DNA of 64,000 bases from positions 3,955,364 to 4,019,363 of the forward strand of contig OY754978.1 in the NCBI GenBank assembly GCA_963576475.1, written 5' to 3'. Shown piece by piece: positions 42,887 to 53,384 of the stretch (the stretch's first letter is position 1; each line of letters begins with the position of its first letter). Under the pieces are notes generated by a model. That model saw nothing but the letters and a program-made list of their open reading frames with translations. It made no database searches and was not told the origin of the DNA. The stretch is from Molanna angustata (taxonomy: Eukaryota; Arthropoda; Insecta; Trichoptera; Molannidae). Both the position numbers and the translations under genes were made by a program.

Positions 42887-42995
42887 AAAGAAACCGAGCA
42901 TTTGATTGGCTTTATTTGTGTTGTTCGTAGAATAATTTGGCATCTATTGTTATTCCCAAATCTCTAATGTGTTTGAATTTCTTCAGCATGGGATT
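42887..42995 (-). pseudogene. Jockey-like RT scrap fused to the RTE tail
   Basis: The minus strand reads MLKKFKHIRDLGITIDAKLF, YEQHK, a stop, then SQSNARFLY. 'LGITIDAKL' is the 'DLGV.FD.KL' motif of Jockey-type RT, seen also at about 52680 (DLGIVFDSRLTF) and 55555 (DLGVHLYSSLSW). After the stop the frame runs without a break into the RTE tail. Confidence 0.65.
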
Positions 42996-43796
42996 ATTAT
43001 ACATTATAAAGCACATTATACATTACACGTTATTTATTTATCAATGAAACATACAGTATTATTAATAAATTGTAATGGTACAAAATAATAATAAAATAAA
43101 CCAGCAAAGTTTCCATAAATGGTTTACAATAAGATACTTTATGAAGAAAAATAAAATTAGTCATAGCAAGAGGAAGAATAAACAAAATTGAAATAAAACA
43201 TAAAATTATAGTTAATATTATAAAGCAAATTTCGACACGTTGATAGAAACTTGTTTATATTACAATATAAATTTAGATTATTTAGATCATTTTGTAATTT
43301 ATATCAATTATTTATAGTTTTGAGTTACCGGTCACTGTCGAATACTTATTGCAATTATGCATGTTTATTTCAATCGATTAATAGAAATTAGTTTATTTCA
43401 AGACTTGTTATTTTTTGGTAAAAATATCGCGAAGACCGGCATCATCAGCCAAGAACAGCGGCAGTGTACGCAGATGACGAGAGAGTCATCCGAATGATTC
43501 CGACCCGGTATCGGCCGGCGGATGCCGACCGTAACGATCATGACACCGACAGGACCTTATGGAAAAATAAAGTTAGATGAGGCCTTTCTCCAGAAGTGGG
43601 TCGATAATGACCAAGAAAAAGAAGAATATTTGTAAAAATAACGTACAATGTAGTTTCTTCTGCCAGGATAGAAATTTTCGGTGTTATGTCTATTCTGCTT
43701 TTTATGATAACAGACAACATTTTTAAGATTTTTAAGAGTTACTAGTGATCCCCCGGCAAACTTCATATTGCCTGTATAATTAAAAATGGTCATTAC
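42996..43796. other. unassigned AT-rich DNA with a GC patch
   Basis: No gene. A CpG-rich patch at 43430-43550 (CCCGGTATCGGCCGGCGGAT) stands out. No motif is recognised. Confidence 0.35.
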
Positions 43797-43972
43797 CACC
43801 CGTCGCTTCAGATCCTTCAGACCCTTCAGTACCTCCCGTCCCTTCAGGCCCTTCAGTATCTCTCGTCCCTTGAGTACCACCCGTCCCTTCAGGCCCTCCA
43901 GTACCACACGTCCCTTCAGTACCACCCGTCCCTTCAGGCCCTTCAGTACCTCCCGTCCCTTCAATGACTTAA
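43797..43972. repeat. 27-bp minisatellite of 9-bp modules, locus 2
   Basis: The same CCCTTCAGG / CCCTTCAGT / ACCTCCCGT modules as at 24252-24422. On the minus strand one frame reads GTEGPEGTGG repeatedly (Gly every third residue) and another reads KGREVLKGLKGR. Neither has a credible start or flank. The array ends exactly where HINE H6 begins. Confidence 0.85.
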
Positions 43973-43974
43973 TG

Positions 43975-44336
43975 TTTTTTGTAGAAAATTAAATTATCTA
44001 GTTGGGGTATTCGGCTTTTTTCGATATTTTTAAAAATTTTGGAAATATAGGCAGTTAACACATAAATTTATCATAAAAAAATATTTTTCTTTGGATTTAA
44101 AAAAAAAACAAATTTGAGATTTTGTATTTGTCTATATTTAGACCAATTTGCAGTGTTCTACTTTATATGGTTTTTGAGATATATGGAAAAATAAAGTAAA
44201 AATTCAAAGTTGATAACCCCTGACTGAAACGAAAATTCAATTATGAAGTTTTGTAGGCCTGTAACTATGTATCTATATATTCTGAAATTTTGGAAACAAA
44301 GAGAACAAAGTTCTCTTGAACAATCGACAGTTGGAA
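43975..44336 (-). mobile_element. HINE-type element H6, 5' half
   Basis: The minus-strand 5' end (TCCAACTGTCGATTGTTC at about 44336) and filler to GATAATTTAATTTTCTAC-type are present. The 3' half is missing and replaced by the minisatellite. Confidence 0.7.
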
Positions 44337-44639
44337 AACCGCCAAATACACTATGAAGTTCCATGTTAGTAAGGGTAACTATCGCGTGCTCTTGAAAATA
44401 GTTCAACATACCTGTTACAAATGAACAGAAAGCAAAAAGGGTTGATTTTTTTATTTTTAGAACAAACCTTACATGAAATGAATAACAATCATGAACATAA
44501 TTTTTTTTGAAAAAATATTTTATTCTTACGACATATAAGTACATAGTTATGGAGTGATTTAAAAAAAATGTAATATTTTTTAAACAATTTTAGCCTAAAT
44601 TAATTTAAAAACAATAATAATTTGGAATCTTTTGGCAGA
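44337..44639. other. unassigned DNA
   Basis: The 128-codon minus-strand frame 44544-44158 starts here but runs through HINE H6, so it is not accepted as a gene. Confidence 0.45.
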
Positions 44640-44905
44640 CGACAATATATAGAAACAATGAATGGATGTCTATAGAAAACTAATCAGTTATAACGTAATG
44701 CACTTTACACATATGATATCAATATGAAGTCGGTCAAACTCATACTTTTGGCTAAACATATTTACAAATTACACTTTACATACAAAACATAATGACAAAA
44801 TTCAGCATGTATTGTCTACATGGAACACTTTGAGAAATTTATGTTAAAAATTACGAAGTAGGTACTCTCTATTACTCCTTATTAGTGGAGAGTAAAAATA
44901 TTCGG
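44640..44905 (-). repeat. repeat X, copy 1
   Basis: The minus strand contains TTTTTACTCTCCACTAATAAG, GAGTTTGACCGACTTCATA and TAGTTTTCTATAGACATCC, the same order as 45765-46020. It may be related to the Y repeats. Confidence 0.55.
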
Positions 44906-44999
44906 CAAAAGATACGGGTCTCGATATTTCTTTTAAATTTTAAACATTTTATCGTTAACAGGAATCTGTAATAGAACGATGAGTGACAGATTAAAAAAT

Positions 45000-45295
45000 G
45001 AGGACACAAGAAAAAAATAAAAGATGAAGAAAGATGTCATTAATAGAACTGCAAGTGAACACATCGAGATGGTTTGGCTACATGGGGAGAATGAATGAGG
45101 AACACCTGACAAAGAAAATAAAGAGTGCGGGAACGATATTCTGAAAGACGGAAATGTTCGAAGCGTGAACAACAGACGAACATGTTTTAGACGATGCATG
45201 AATGTTGACGAGGTGATAAATGTGTGCCAAGATAGAAAAATATAGCGTTTGATTCTCCCTGCATACCCGGCGAGGGACATGGCTTGATGGTATGT
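45000..45295 (+). pseudogene. RTE-like LINE C-terminal fragment
   Basis: AAGATGAAGAAAGATGTCAT, CGAGATGGTTTGGCTACATG (RWFGYMGRM), AATGAGGAACACCTGACAAA, GAAAGACGGAAATGTTCGAA and GCGAGGGACATGGCTTGATG. The 'RGRPRKGW' codons are deleted at about 45130. Confidence 0.75.
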
Positions 45296-45309
45296 ATTTT
45301 TTTATAATT

Positions 45310-45448
45310 GTCGGTCTTCGTGACTCGATTAAATTAAGAGTATAGGGTTCGATTCCCGTTGGAGAAACAATTATTAGCTGTGTTTTCTGTGCATATGGAT
45401 TTTCTGTACATATGAATCAGTACAAAATAAATAAATAAAAATAAATAT
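45310..45448 (+). mobile_element. SINE family B, deleted copy
   Basis: GTCGGTCTTCGTGACTCGAT, then GGTTCGATTCCCG with the anticodon region removed, a short body and an AAATAAATAAA tail. Confidence 0.75.
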
Positions 45449-45764
45449 CATAATAATAATGTATATTTCGAAGGTCCTTCAATGGTAACTCAGTCACGAG
45501 GCACCAGGTATGTGTTACGTCAATAAGGGATATAGGTCAGCGTCACATCAGAATGTTCATATTTGACATATTATATTGGATGTGACATTGATATCTGATA
45601 CCAAGACCTATGAATAGATTTGCGGTGACTGTATTAAGTTTCACTAAATATTATCTTCTAAGAATCAAATTTATTTATCTGTAAAAAGTAGTTTTGTTTT
45701 CATATCATACAATATAAAAAAAACTGATAATTAATAAAAGATATATTTTTACTCTCCACACTAT
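45449..45764. other. unassigned DNA
   Basis: No supported feature. Confidence 0.4.
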
Positions 45765-46020
45765 GGAATAGTGGAGAATCATGATTTCAAAATTTTTAAG
45801 CGTATTTTTTTACATCAATTTCTCAATGGATATCATGTAGAGAGTGCACACTGTGAGTTTCGATGTACGGCGTAGGATTATCCTTTTTGTGTCCTCTCTG
45901 CAGCCCTAACTATAAGTCCGATCGACTTCATATTAACATCATAATGTGTAAAGTGTAAAGACCTAGAGCTGATTAGTTTTCCATAGCATTGTCAAAATTT
46001 GAAGAAAAAAATCTATGGTT
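45765..46020 (+). repeat. repeat X, copy 2
   Basis: TTTTTACTCTCCACACTATG, GTGTCCTCTCTGCAGCCC, AAGTCCGATCGACTTCATAT and GATTAGTTTTCCATAGC. Parts recur at 54226-54350, 56060-56285 and 61376-61500. Confidence 0.6.
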
Positions 46021-46050
46021 TGCCATATCAATGTGAAATAAATTTCATAT

Positions 46051-47171
46051 TCCAACTGTCGATTCGTTCATGAGAATTCAATTCTCTTAATGAATCGACA
46101 TTATTAAGCCAAGATGCGTGTACGAAGGAAAATTTTGTATGGTGTAGTGGACTTTTTGCAAGCGGCCTCGCAGCATATATGTTCCCATACATGGATTTAC
46201 TCAGAATTCGGAGTAGAACATTTTATGTGAGTTTTGTGTGTGTGTCTGTGTGTCTGTGTGTGTGTCTGTCTGTCCCCCCCTTATAACTTTTGATCCGCTT
46301 AATTAACAGAGCCCAAAATTTTAAAATATATAAAAAATTACAAGCCTACAAAACTTTTATACTCAGAATTGTGAATTTTTGTTTCAGTCAGGGGTTATCA
46401 ACTTTTGAAATTTTGATCTATTTTTCCATATATCTCAGAAACCGTAAAAGCTTGAACGCTGAAAATTGGTATAAACATAGACAAATACAAAGTCTCAAAT
46501 AATTTTTTTTAAAAAAATTCCAGGATTTCTCAAACATTTTTTATTAAGAAAAATATTTTTTTATGATAAATTTATGAGTTTAACTGCCTATATTTCCAAT
46601 TTTTTTTAAAATATCGAAAAAAGCCGAAACACCCCAACTAGAAAATTTAATTTTCTATAAAAAAATATTAACATTGTATTAGCACATCTCAAATTTTTTT
46701 TAACAATTTTTATAAAAATTGAATTTAGTGACGACATTGCTTCATACAATTTGTATGGAAGTAGCCTACTCACAATATCTAAGAAGAATTAATAATTTGA
46801 TACTAATCTCCAAACATACATACATACCATCATGCTGTTTTCACATTCTGGGTAGGATCAAAGGACTGACCTCCATACTATCCTATCTTGACATGATGTT
46901 TAAAATGTTTTATATTTAATATCTGTGGACATATGTAATTGGTCTGTTTGTTTTTATTTTATAGTGTATTATTCCATTTTAGTATTTTAAGACTGTATTT
47001 GTCCTTAAATAAATAAATAAATGCATACCTAGGAACATGTGTTGTATAGAAAACCAAATATCTTAAAATATTAAATAATTTGTATTTATGGGTTTATAGT
47101 TTGGTACTTATTCTTCAACTGTACATACTATCACTATCGACAGTTGGATCTCATGTGTTAGATGCAACTAG
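46051..47171 (+). mobile_element. HINE-type element H5
   Basis: Starts TCCAACTGTCGATTCGTTC, GT array at about 46232-46270, RTE-derived block at about 46812-46895, ends ATCGACAGTTGGA, hairpin (TCATGTGTTAGATG, one change) and CTAG before T. A LINE 3' tail is inserted at about 46896-47023. Confidence 0.8.
46896..47023 (+). mobile_element. LINE 3' tail inserted in HINE H5
   Basis: The insert starts after CTTGACAT and ends TTAAATAAATAAATAAAT. It is absent from H1 at the same point. Only 3' UTR remains. Confidence 0.6.
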
Positions 47172-47875
47172 TTGTATGAAAAATGTAGGTAGGTATATAA
47201 CAGAAGTAAAATAGCTTCTGTAAGGGAAAAGTGATCAACTTCATATTGATATTATATGTGTCTCTATAGACAAGTTTATTTTTTGCTATCAACCTTCGAA
47301 GTCTTGAAAATCGCTATTTTAACACGTCAGTATGAATCATTATAGTATTAAGCGAATTTTTCTATATTTTCTACGAAAGACTATTAGGAATTGCGTCTTC
47401 TATTTACATACATTTTGGTTGGTGGAATCTCCCGACAGACACCTTTAACAGAGTCATTATCATACTTTTAAGGTGTATAGAAAAAAATCAGCCTTTATAC
47501 TATGACGCATGTCTGGTACTCGCTGGCTCTTGCTTTTTTACTTTTTTTTATTTGAAAATATTATTTTGCATGACCTTTTGTTTTGGTTTTTTGCCTTTAT
47601 CTTGTACTTACGCTTACAGTCTTGATTTTTTTTCCATTTTTTACAGACTAGGACCAAAACAGTATTGGTCTAAGTGTGTTCACCTTTGAAGCCTGCTATC
47701 ACCTGCTATTACTGATCTTGTCTCATTTAGTGTGCTCATATTATTTCAATTACCTGACAAAAAGAAAATATAAGAGTCTTTCATTTTGTTGTATAAATCT
47801 TGATAGAAAATTCATTAAACAAATAAATTAGACTTGGATCTATTACTTAAAGTATATGTAGATATATTATTGTCA
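47172..47875. other. unassigned DNA upstream of candidate gene
   Basis: AT-rich, no recognisable transposon, no supported reading frame. Confidence 0.4.
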
Positions 47876-48842
47876 CAGTGCAAGCGTTTCTCCGTATGTT
47901 CGGCCGAGCAATTACCGGGAGGTCGCCATTATACTATTCTTAGCCCGATTTGTACGTACTGAGTCGCAGGAGCTGTACTAGATACATATGTACACACATC
48001 TGGTATAGGTATAGAGGTGACAAGGTCAGAAGATCTCTCCCGTACATACTCTGTCCCTCTCGGCCGTGCGCGAAACGAGACAGATACTACGCGCGCCCAT
48101 AAACGATTCGGTCCATGCTGTGCGAGTTATCGAGCGAAGAAAATTCTAGCGATATTCGGTGTGAACACAGCAAACGACTCTTATATTTCAACAAAAAACG
48201 TGAAAGGAACGCCACACCGCGTTCCAAATTTGAATCGCAAATTCCATTTTCGTTCCTTTACTCGGTTTTCAAACCGTTCGAACGCTCCTGTCGGACGTTC
48301 GGGACATCTTGTTATGAGAGTTGCATCGCGAGTGATAAAGTGATAGATGAAATATTGATTTTCGCCATTTGATCTGTGATTTTCAGCGTTGTTCCAATCG
48401 TTTTAGTTTGATTAAATTATGTTTTAATACTTAGTCGGTAATTTTGGGTGTCTGCCGCGGTGTTCCGAGCTGTGTATATAGTTAATACGCTGCATCCTGC
48501 CGAATATACAAACACCCATACAATCTGCGATCATTTGACATACGGGAGACGGGATTCCATCCAATAACACACAGACAGACACACATAAACTCACACAGAC
48601 GCCGGCATCTCGGATCATCCTATAACAATAATAATTAAGATCTGTCGAGGTGCTAGCAAGTTTGTCTCTACAGAAATAAGTGATTTGTTGGAAGTTTCAA
48701 TGTTATTTATTGTGATTTTTATATTGTTTTGTGATAAAATTTGCGAATGAAAGTGTAATTTCAAACTTATAGACACAATAGTTTGTGGTTGACGTATATA
48801 ATATTTCTTTGTGAGTGGTTTTTATATAACCAGTTTTCCGTG
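47876..48842 (+). promoter_or_regulatory. candidate promoter and 5' UTR
   Basis: From about 47880 to 48340 the base composition turns GC/CpG-rich (CGGCCGTGCGCGAAACGAG, CTACGCGCGCCCATAAACG), unlike the flanks. It holds no recognised transposon. The stretch leads directly to the exon at 48843. A 108-codon frame (48017-48343) starts at GTG, so it is not taken as coding. An in-frame TAA at 48756 precedes the ATG. No TATA box or start motif is firm. Confidence 0.4.
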
Positions 48843-48933
48843 ATGCGAAATTTAAAGACGGTATTCGAAAAGAATTCAAAGCGAAAAAAGATCCTTCTGT
48901 CAGATTTCAATCCAGCGTCATACAACACATTAG
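48843..48933 (+). CDS. candidate first coding exon (unknown protein), ends at a splice donor
   Basis: ATG 48843 is the first Met of a frame opened by the TAA at 48756, with a purine at -3. Thirty codons follow: MRNLKTVFEKNSKRKK at the start and DFNPASYNTL at the end. The reading frame then splits after the first base of the next codon (phase 1) at AG|GTAAGT (48934), a perfect match to the donor consensus. The peptide is lysine/arginine-rich in its middle and has no signal peptide or membrane segment. I do not recognise the protein. A GC-rich leader, no overlap with any repeat, and codon use less AT-biased than the noise frames support a real exon. No matching acceptor exon was found up to 64 kb, so the intron would exceed 15 kb. 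Confidence 0.45.
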
Positions 48934-49685
48934 GTAAGTCTTTATTTGAATAATATACTTTGTTCCCGCCCAAAAGTCAATTCAATGACTCATTCTGACA
49001 TCATTATTTTTAGGTTAGCTTTTATTCATTTTTTTATTCGTTTACCATAACATTGTTATACAAAGTAATAAAATATAACCCGTGTGATGATAAAGTAGAT
49101 GTGTTTTATTGTTTTGTCGATACAAAAGAAAGTTCACTGACATTTCACGGTAGGTACAAACAGGTTGTTGAAAACAAACTTTGACAGAAGTTAAGGTCAA
49201 CTTATCTGATGTGAAGTCAGTCACGAGTTGCAGCGTGCAATTTTCATTGCGAATGCGTTGCCAGCCTTCAAAATATTATCGAGCTGGAAAATTTATCCAA
49301 TAATAAGCATAATATGGGATTACACAACATATGGGATTATCAATATTAAATTTGTGTTTATCTATGAGTAGGAACATATATTTTTTTGTAGTGGCAATGA
49401 GTGTGATAGTTATGAAACATAAGAATAAGCTTCAATTTAATATATTATAGGTACTAAGTATTATTTAAAAAACTCGTTGAAATAGAAAAGTGCGGCGTTT
49501 TTAATGTTATTTTTGACGTCCGGTTGCAAAAAATATTATACAGTGCATTTGAATATTACATAGTAGTTTTGCAAGATATTTATTTTCCACGATAATTATT
49601 AATTTACTATAAAAAATAAACTGGAGGATCTTTATGAAAAAATTTGCGTTATATCCTACCAATTAAGCAATCAAATTTGTGTTTG
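48934..49685 (+). other. putative intron start, unassigned
   Basis: AT-rich DNA with no recognised repeat, directly after the donor site. Confidence 0.35.
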
Positions 49686-49689
49686 TAAA

Positions 49690-49915
49690 TCGAATATTTT
49701 TTTAATTGCATATACGCACACATTGGATTTTTTTCCCTGTCAGGAGTCAAATGATATTTTTATTGACAAACTTTTTAACATCTCAATAGAGACGAAGTTG
49801 GAATATTATAGAAGAGCCAGGAACTCAAGGCACATCGGCTGGTTTACGTGATCACTTTATGCGCTTGATCAACGTTCACCAATTATGCCTTCTTATTGAG
49901 TTCCCTTATCAATGT
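49690..49915 (-). mobile_element. decayed relative of the hairpin at 56.7 kb
   Basis: TCGAATATTTTTTTAATTGC, ACATTGGATTTTTTTCCCTG, TCAATAGAGACGAAGTTGGA and ACTCAAGGCAC match the reverse complement of 56686-56929 in order. The second arm is degenerate, so the hairpin is no longer perfect. Confidence 0.75.
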
Positions 49916-50330
49916 AATTTTTGAAAATTCTATATATTTTAATAATGTGTAACAATTCACCTGAATATAAGACATTTAAGCTATTGCCATCTTTGAAGTA
50001 ACGAAGAAACCTTTTTTGTAACACCATCTATTGAGAAATCGGTTTATTTGTAAACAATGAAAGCAACAGTCCTTATAAACGAGGTTATGGGTTCATGTCG
50101 AAATTTTTTTTTTTTTATTTTTTTTTTTATTTATTTTAAGACACGTTCAAAAATCATCACCACAACACGCGATGACATATACACATACACCACTTGCACT
50201 ATTGAATTATGGCTTCTTAATTTTTAATTTCAATTTTTAACTATTCTTATGTTTTTTGTATAATTATTGTTTTTTTGCCCCCTAATGTTTTTGTATAGGT
50301 AATCAATTTCTTAACTATTTAGTTTCCCTT
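49916..50330. other. unassigned DNA with poly-T block
   Basis: A T-rich run at 50105-50150 (TTTATTTATTTTAAGACACG) looks like the reverse complement of a LINE or SINE A tail. Confidence 0.4.
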
Positions 50331-50760
50331 ATGTTATTTTTTTATTACTTTTTTACTTGTTATATATGGCCTATTATTTTTATTGTATTACTTTACATAC
50401 TTTCACTTATATACATTGTGAATACTGTAAGGGTAATCGAAAATACAACAGGCAACAATAACATCTCACATAGTTCAGCAATGAGGTTCACCACCCATTC
50501 TGAATGTAGTGCCGTTTTTGGTGAAACGAGACTGGTGTGTGGGTATACATATATGTGTTGTTCTACCTTTTATAAGGCAATGCACACCCGCACACCTTTC
50601 GCTGGTTACCCCACATTGTGGGATATGCCGTGATGGTATGAATGAATGAATACTGTAAGGTTGCAGATAAACGATGACTTATATGTTGCTATTAGTTATA
50701 CACACATTTATATTCTGTAACTGCTTGTATTCCTTAATGAATAAATAAATCTTAGTACCT
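50331..50760 (+). repeat. probable LINE 3' end region
   Basis: GCAATGCACACCCGCACACC, GGTTACCCCACATTGTGGGA, CGTGATGGTATGAATGAATG: a 3' end followed by a short microsatellite, as in the RTE copies. AATAAATAAATC follows at 50739. Confidence 0.4.
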
Positions 50761-51150
50761 ATCCCAATAAAAAAAATCTGTATCAATTTGGTTTCCGTAT
50801 CTTGATTTCTCACGTCAATCTTGCTTCTATGGACTGAAAACTCTGGTTATTTGTAAGAAATTGCCATTTGGAAATATACTCGCCACTTGCACAAGATGTT
50901 GCAAGTGATTGTAATAATAATAATAAAATAAAATTCCCCAGGCTCGCGCGCCTTAGGTTCGCCACCCCGGCGGCCACAAGATAGTCGACGTAATATTATT
51001 ACCGTAGACTTGTCGTTCTTGCTTTCGTTCCCGTTATAAATTCATATTTTTCTCACATAACATATCACTTGCCATAGGTAGGTACCTACCTCTGTTCCGC
51101 GAATTTGTAAATTACCTCTACTGTACTGCAACTCTTTCTAAAGTAAGTAT
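50761..51150. other. unassigned DNA
   Basis: No supported feature. A short GC-rich stretch (CACCCCGGCGGCCACAAG) lies at 50960. Confidence 0.35.
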
Positions 51151-51530
51151 ATGATAGGTTGTTCGGAAAGTCATTTCGTTGTCTTTCAAACAGACGATTA
51201 ATTAAAATAGAGATTCTTTCATACGCCCTCACATACACACACACATACCAAAAATTCAACAAGACAGTACCTTAATAAAATTAGAAACAAAAATGTTGGT
51301 TATGTGTTACATGTAAAAAGTTTTTTGATAATGCATATTAAGTGATCAATTCATTTAAAAATGATTAAGCATTGATACATAGAATTTGGATGGAATATAA
51401 ATACATAATACTGGTCTAAAAATAGTAAAACTATCACAAAATAATAATTTATTTATTTTTTATTTATTTATTTGGCAAAGAGAATGCCATGCCTTTACAG
51501 GAAAACCTAAACTGGCATGGCATTAAAAAG

Positions 51531-52065
51531 AACAACAAACATAATTACAAAGTAATACATAATCAACAAAATAATACACAATTTAAGAAATAATACACAA
51601 TTTAAATACAAAATAATACACAATTAACAAAACAAAATAAATAATACACAATTTAAGAAATAATACACAATTTAAATACAAAATAATACACAATTAACAA
51701 AACAAAATAAATAATACACAATTTAAGAAATAATACACAATTTAAATACAAAATAATACACAATTAACAAAACAAAATAAAAAATACAAAATAATACACA
51801 ATTTAAATACAAAATAATACACAATTTAAGAAATAATACACAATTTAAATACAAAATAATACACAATTAACAAAACAAAATAAATAATACACAATTTAAG
51901 AAATAATACACAATTTAAATACAAAATAATACACAATTAACAAAACAAAATAAAAAATACAAAATAATACACAATTTAAATACAAAATAATACACAATTA
52001 ACAAAACAAAATAAAAAATACAAAATAATACACAATTTAAAAAATACAGTTTATGCAATACATAA
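51531..52065. repeat. 70-bp tandem repeat in LINE 3' UTR
   Basis: TTTAAATACAAAATAATACA recurs exactly at 51601, 51671 and 51741. Later units are rearranged or shortened (51798, 51845, 51917 and on). The unit also contains CAATTAACAAAACAAAATAA and ACACAATTTAAGAAATAAT. Confidence 0.9.
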
Positions 52066-52108
52066 TACAATTTAAAAATAAAACATTATAAAATTGAGAA
52101 AATTGTTT

Positions 52109-52738
52109 TCACTGATATTGAAGACATTGGTCAACTTCGCTCGACAAAATGTTGAACATCGAGACGGCTTTGTGTATTGGAGACTTGGCTAATAAATTTG
52201 TCCGACTGTATGGCTGCAGAAACAACGCGTGATTTCTTCCTCTGATGTAATTAATAGGAGCATGTATGCCTATTTCGCAAAGTAAACTAGGATTATATAC
52301 TAACCCATTTGCTAGTTGGAAAAAGTATTTCAATAGACAAAATAATCTTCTGTTTTCCAAGGAGTTGTATCCAATCATGCCTAATAAAAAAGCAGATGGA
52401 TACAACCAAGGATATGTACCATACGTCCGAAGGTAGCAATATCTGAGAAATTTTTTGTGAACTCTTTCGATCATAATACAATATGTAGCCTCATATGGAG
52501 ACCAAATAATTGAGTTTGTTTCGAGAATACTCAATACAAGTGTATTGTATAAAGTTTTGATAGTGTGAAGGTCTTTGAATTTGTGGCAATGTCTTAATAT
52601 GAACCCGAGCATTTTGTATCCTTTTGCAACTAATTTAAGGATATGCTCGTGAAATGTAAGTCTAGAGTCGAATACTATACCCAAATCTGTTGTTGTATTG
52701 ACTCTTTCCAGAATATTGTTGCCTAGTTTATACGTAAA
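52109..52738 (-). pseudogene. Jockey-like reverse transcriptase, C-terminal part
   Basis: The frame is open from about 52738 (YKLGNNILERVNTTTDLGIV) to the stop at 52109, about 209 codons. Motifs: DLGIVFDSRLTFHEHILKL (end of the RT domain), GYKMLGFILRHCHKF, LYNTLVLSILETNSIIWSPY, then KKFLRYCYLR and GYNSLENRRLFCLLKYFFQL. In complete elements these follow the YADD box and precede the C-terminus. No internal stop or frameshift is seen, so the insertion is relatively young, but without the N-terminal two thirds it cannot function. Confidence 0.85.
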
Positions 52739-53154
52739 TAATAACAGAATAAGAAAAAAAATTAAGAATATTAAGAGTATTATAAAAGGAAAACCTGTAT
52801 GTTCACATTATCAATAAATCATGACTTGATCGATGTGTTGTAAATATTCAGTATACCCAATATTCGTCCATTCGAAATTTGGGAATGACTATTGAGAGCA
52901 CTGTAAGCTTGATGGAAAGAAACAATTTAGGTAGACGATTAACAAATAAAAAGGTTAGGTATTTGTTTAAAAATATTTTTTTCATAGCCAAATTCATGCT
53001 TAAATCATAATGAATATAGGCGTCTTACATAGCAAGTCTTATTTGTGAAATTGTTTATGATATTTGTATTTGTAAGTGTATGAAGAAGAAAGCAAAGAAA
53101 AATAGAAAGAGAAAGTCTGTACCAAAAAGTAGTGTTCTAATTTTGTTCTTGCAG

Positions 53155-53345
53155 TTTTGACGTTGAAGATGAACCACGTTCCGAAAGGTCATTTTAAATT
53201 TGAAACCAATGAGAACTAGGTATTACAAAAGAAAAATCGTCAAATCTAGTGACTAAAACGCGGAGAGGTTTATCGAGTTCGACCGTTCATGATCACGTCA
53301 AACGCCGTGGCTTAATTTTTGTCTTTCATAAAATATACGCAATGA
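53155..53345 (+). pseudogene. mariner transposase N-terminal remnant
   Basis: The plus strand reads FDVEDEPRSERSF, then stops, then KEKSSNLVTKTRRGLSSSTV and HDHVKRRGL. 'FD..D.PR.GRP' is the linker after the first helix-turn-helix of mariner transposases, and 'SSSTV..HL..LG' the second. Stops and a deletion remove the DDE domain; the frame then runs directly to the terminal repeat. Confidence 0.65.
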
Positions 53346-53384
53346 ACCTTTCCGAACAACCTTAGATCATATGGTATATTATAG

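Larger units (their letters stand above)
51443..52745 (-). mobile_element. Jockey-like LINE, 5'-truncated, with tandem-repeat 3' UTR
   Basis: The element runs on the minus strand from about 52745 (5' truncation inside the RT domain) to an (AAAT)n tail at 51443-51475. It holds the RT C-terminus (52109-52738), then a 3' UTR of about 630 bp composed mainly of 70-bp repeats. AAATAATAA flanks both sides (51439 region and 52734 region) and may be a target duplication, but the sequence is low complexity. Confidence 0.8.
51155..53364 (+). mobile_element. mariner-type relic split by a LINE
   Basis: TAGGTTGTTCGGAAAG at 51155 and, reverse-complemented, TAAGGTTGTTCGGAAAG at 53348-53364 are matching ends with TA. 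The inner part of the right side (about 53155-53340) encodes a transposase N-terminal remnant. A Jockey-like LINE (51443-52745) sits in the middle. Without the LINE the relic is about 0.9 kb, shorter than a usual 1.3-kb mariner. Confidence 0.75.

Noticed and set aside
43557..43964. 135-codon Lys/Gly/Leu repeat protein and a Gly-X-Y collagen-like frame
   Set aside because: Both are readings of the 27-bp minisatellite. There is no credible start and both are closed by stops in the flanks.
44158..44544. 128-codon minus-strand frame
   Set aside because: It runs through the HINE H6 copy and unassigned AT-rich DNA. The composition is AT-driven and other HINE copies do not keep it open.
48017..48343. 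108-codon plus-strand frame in the leader of the candidate gene
   Set aside because: It starts at GTG, has no Met near the start, shows no recognisable domain, and overlaps another frame of similar quality. It is better explained as a GC-rich 5' UTR.
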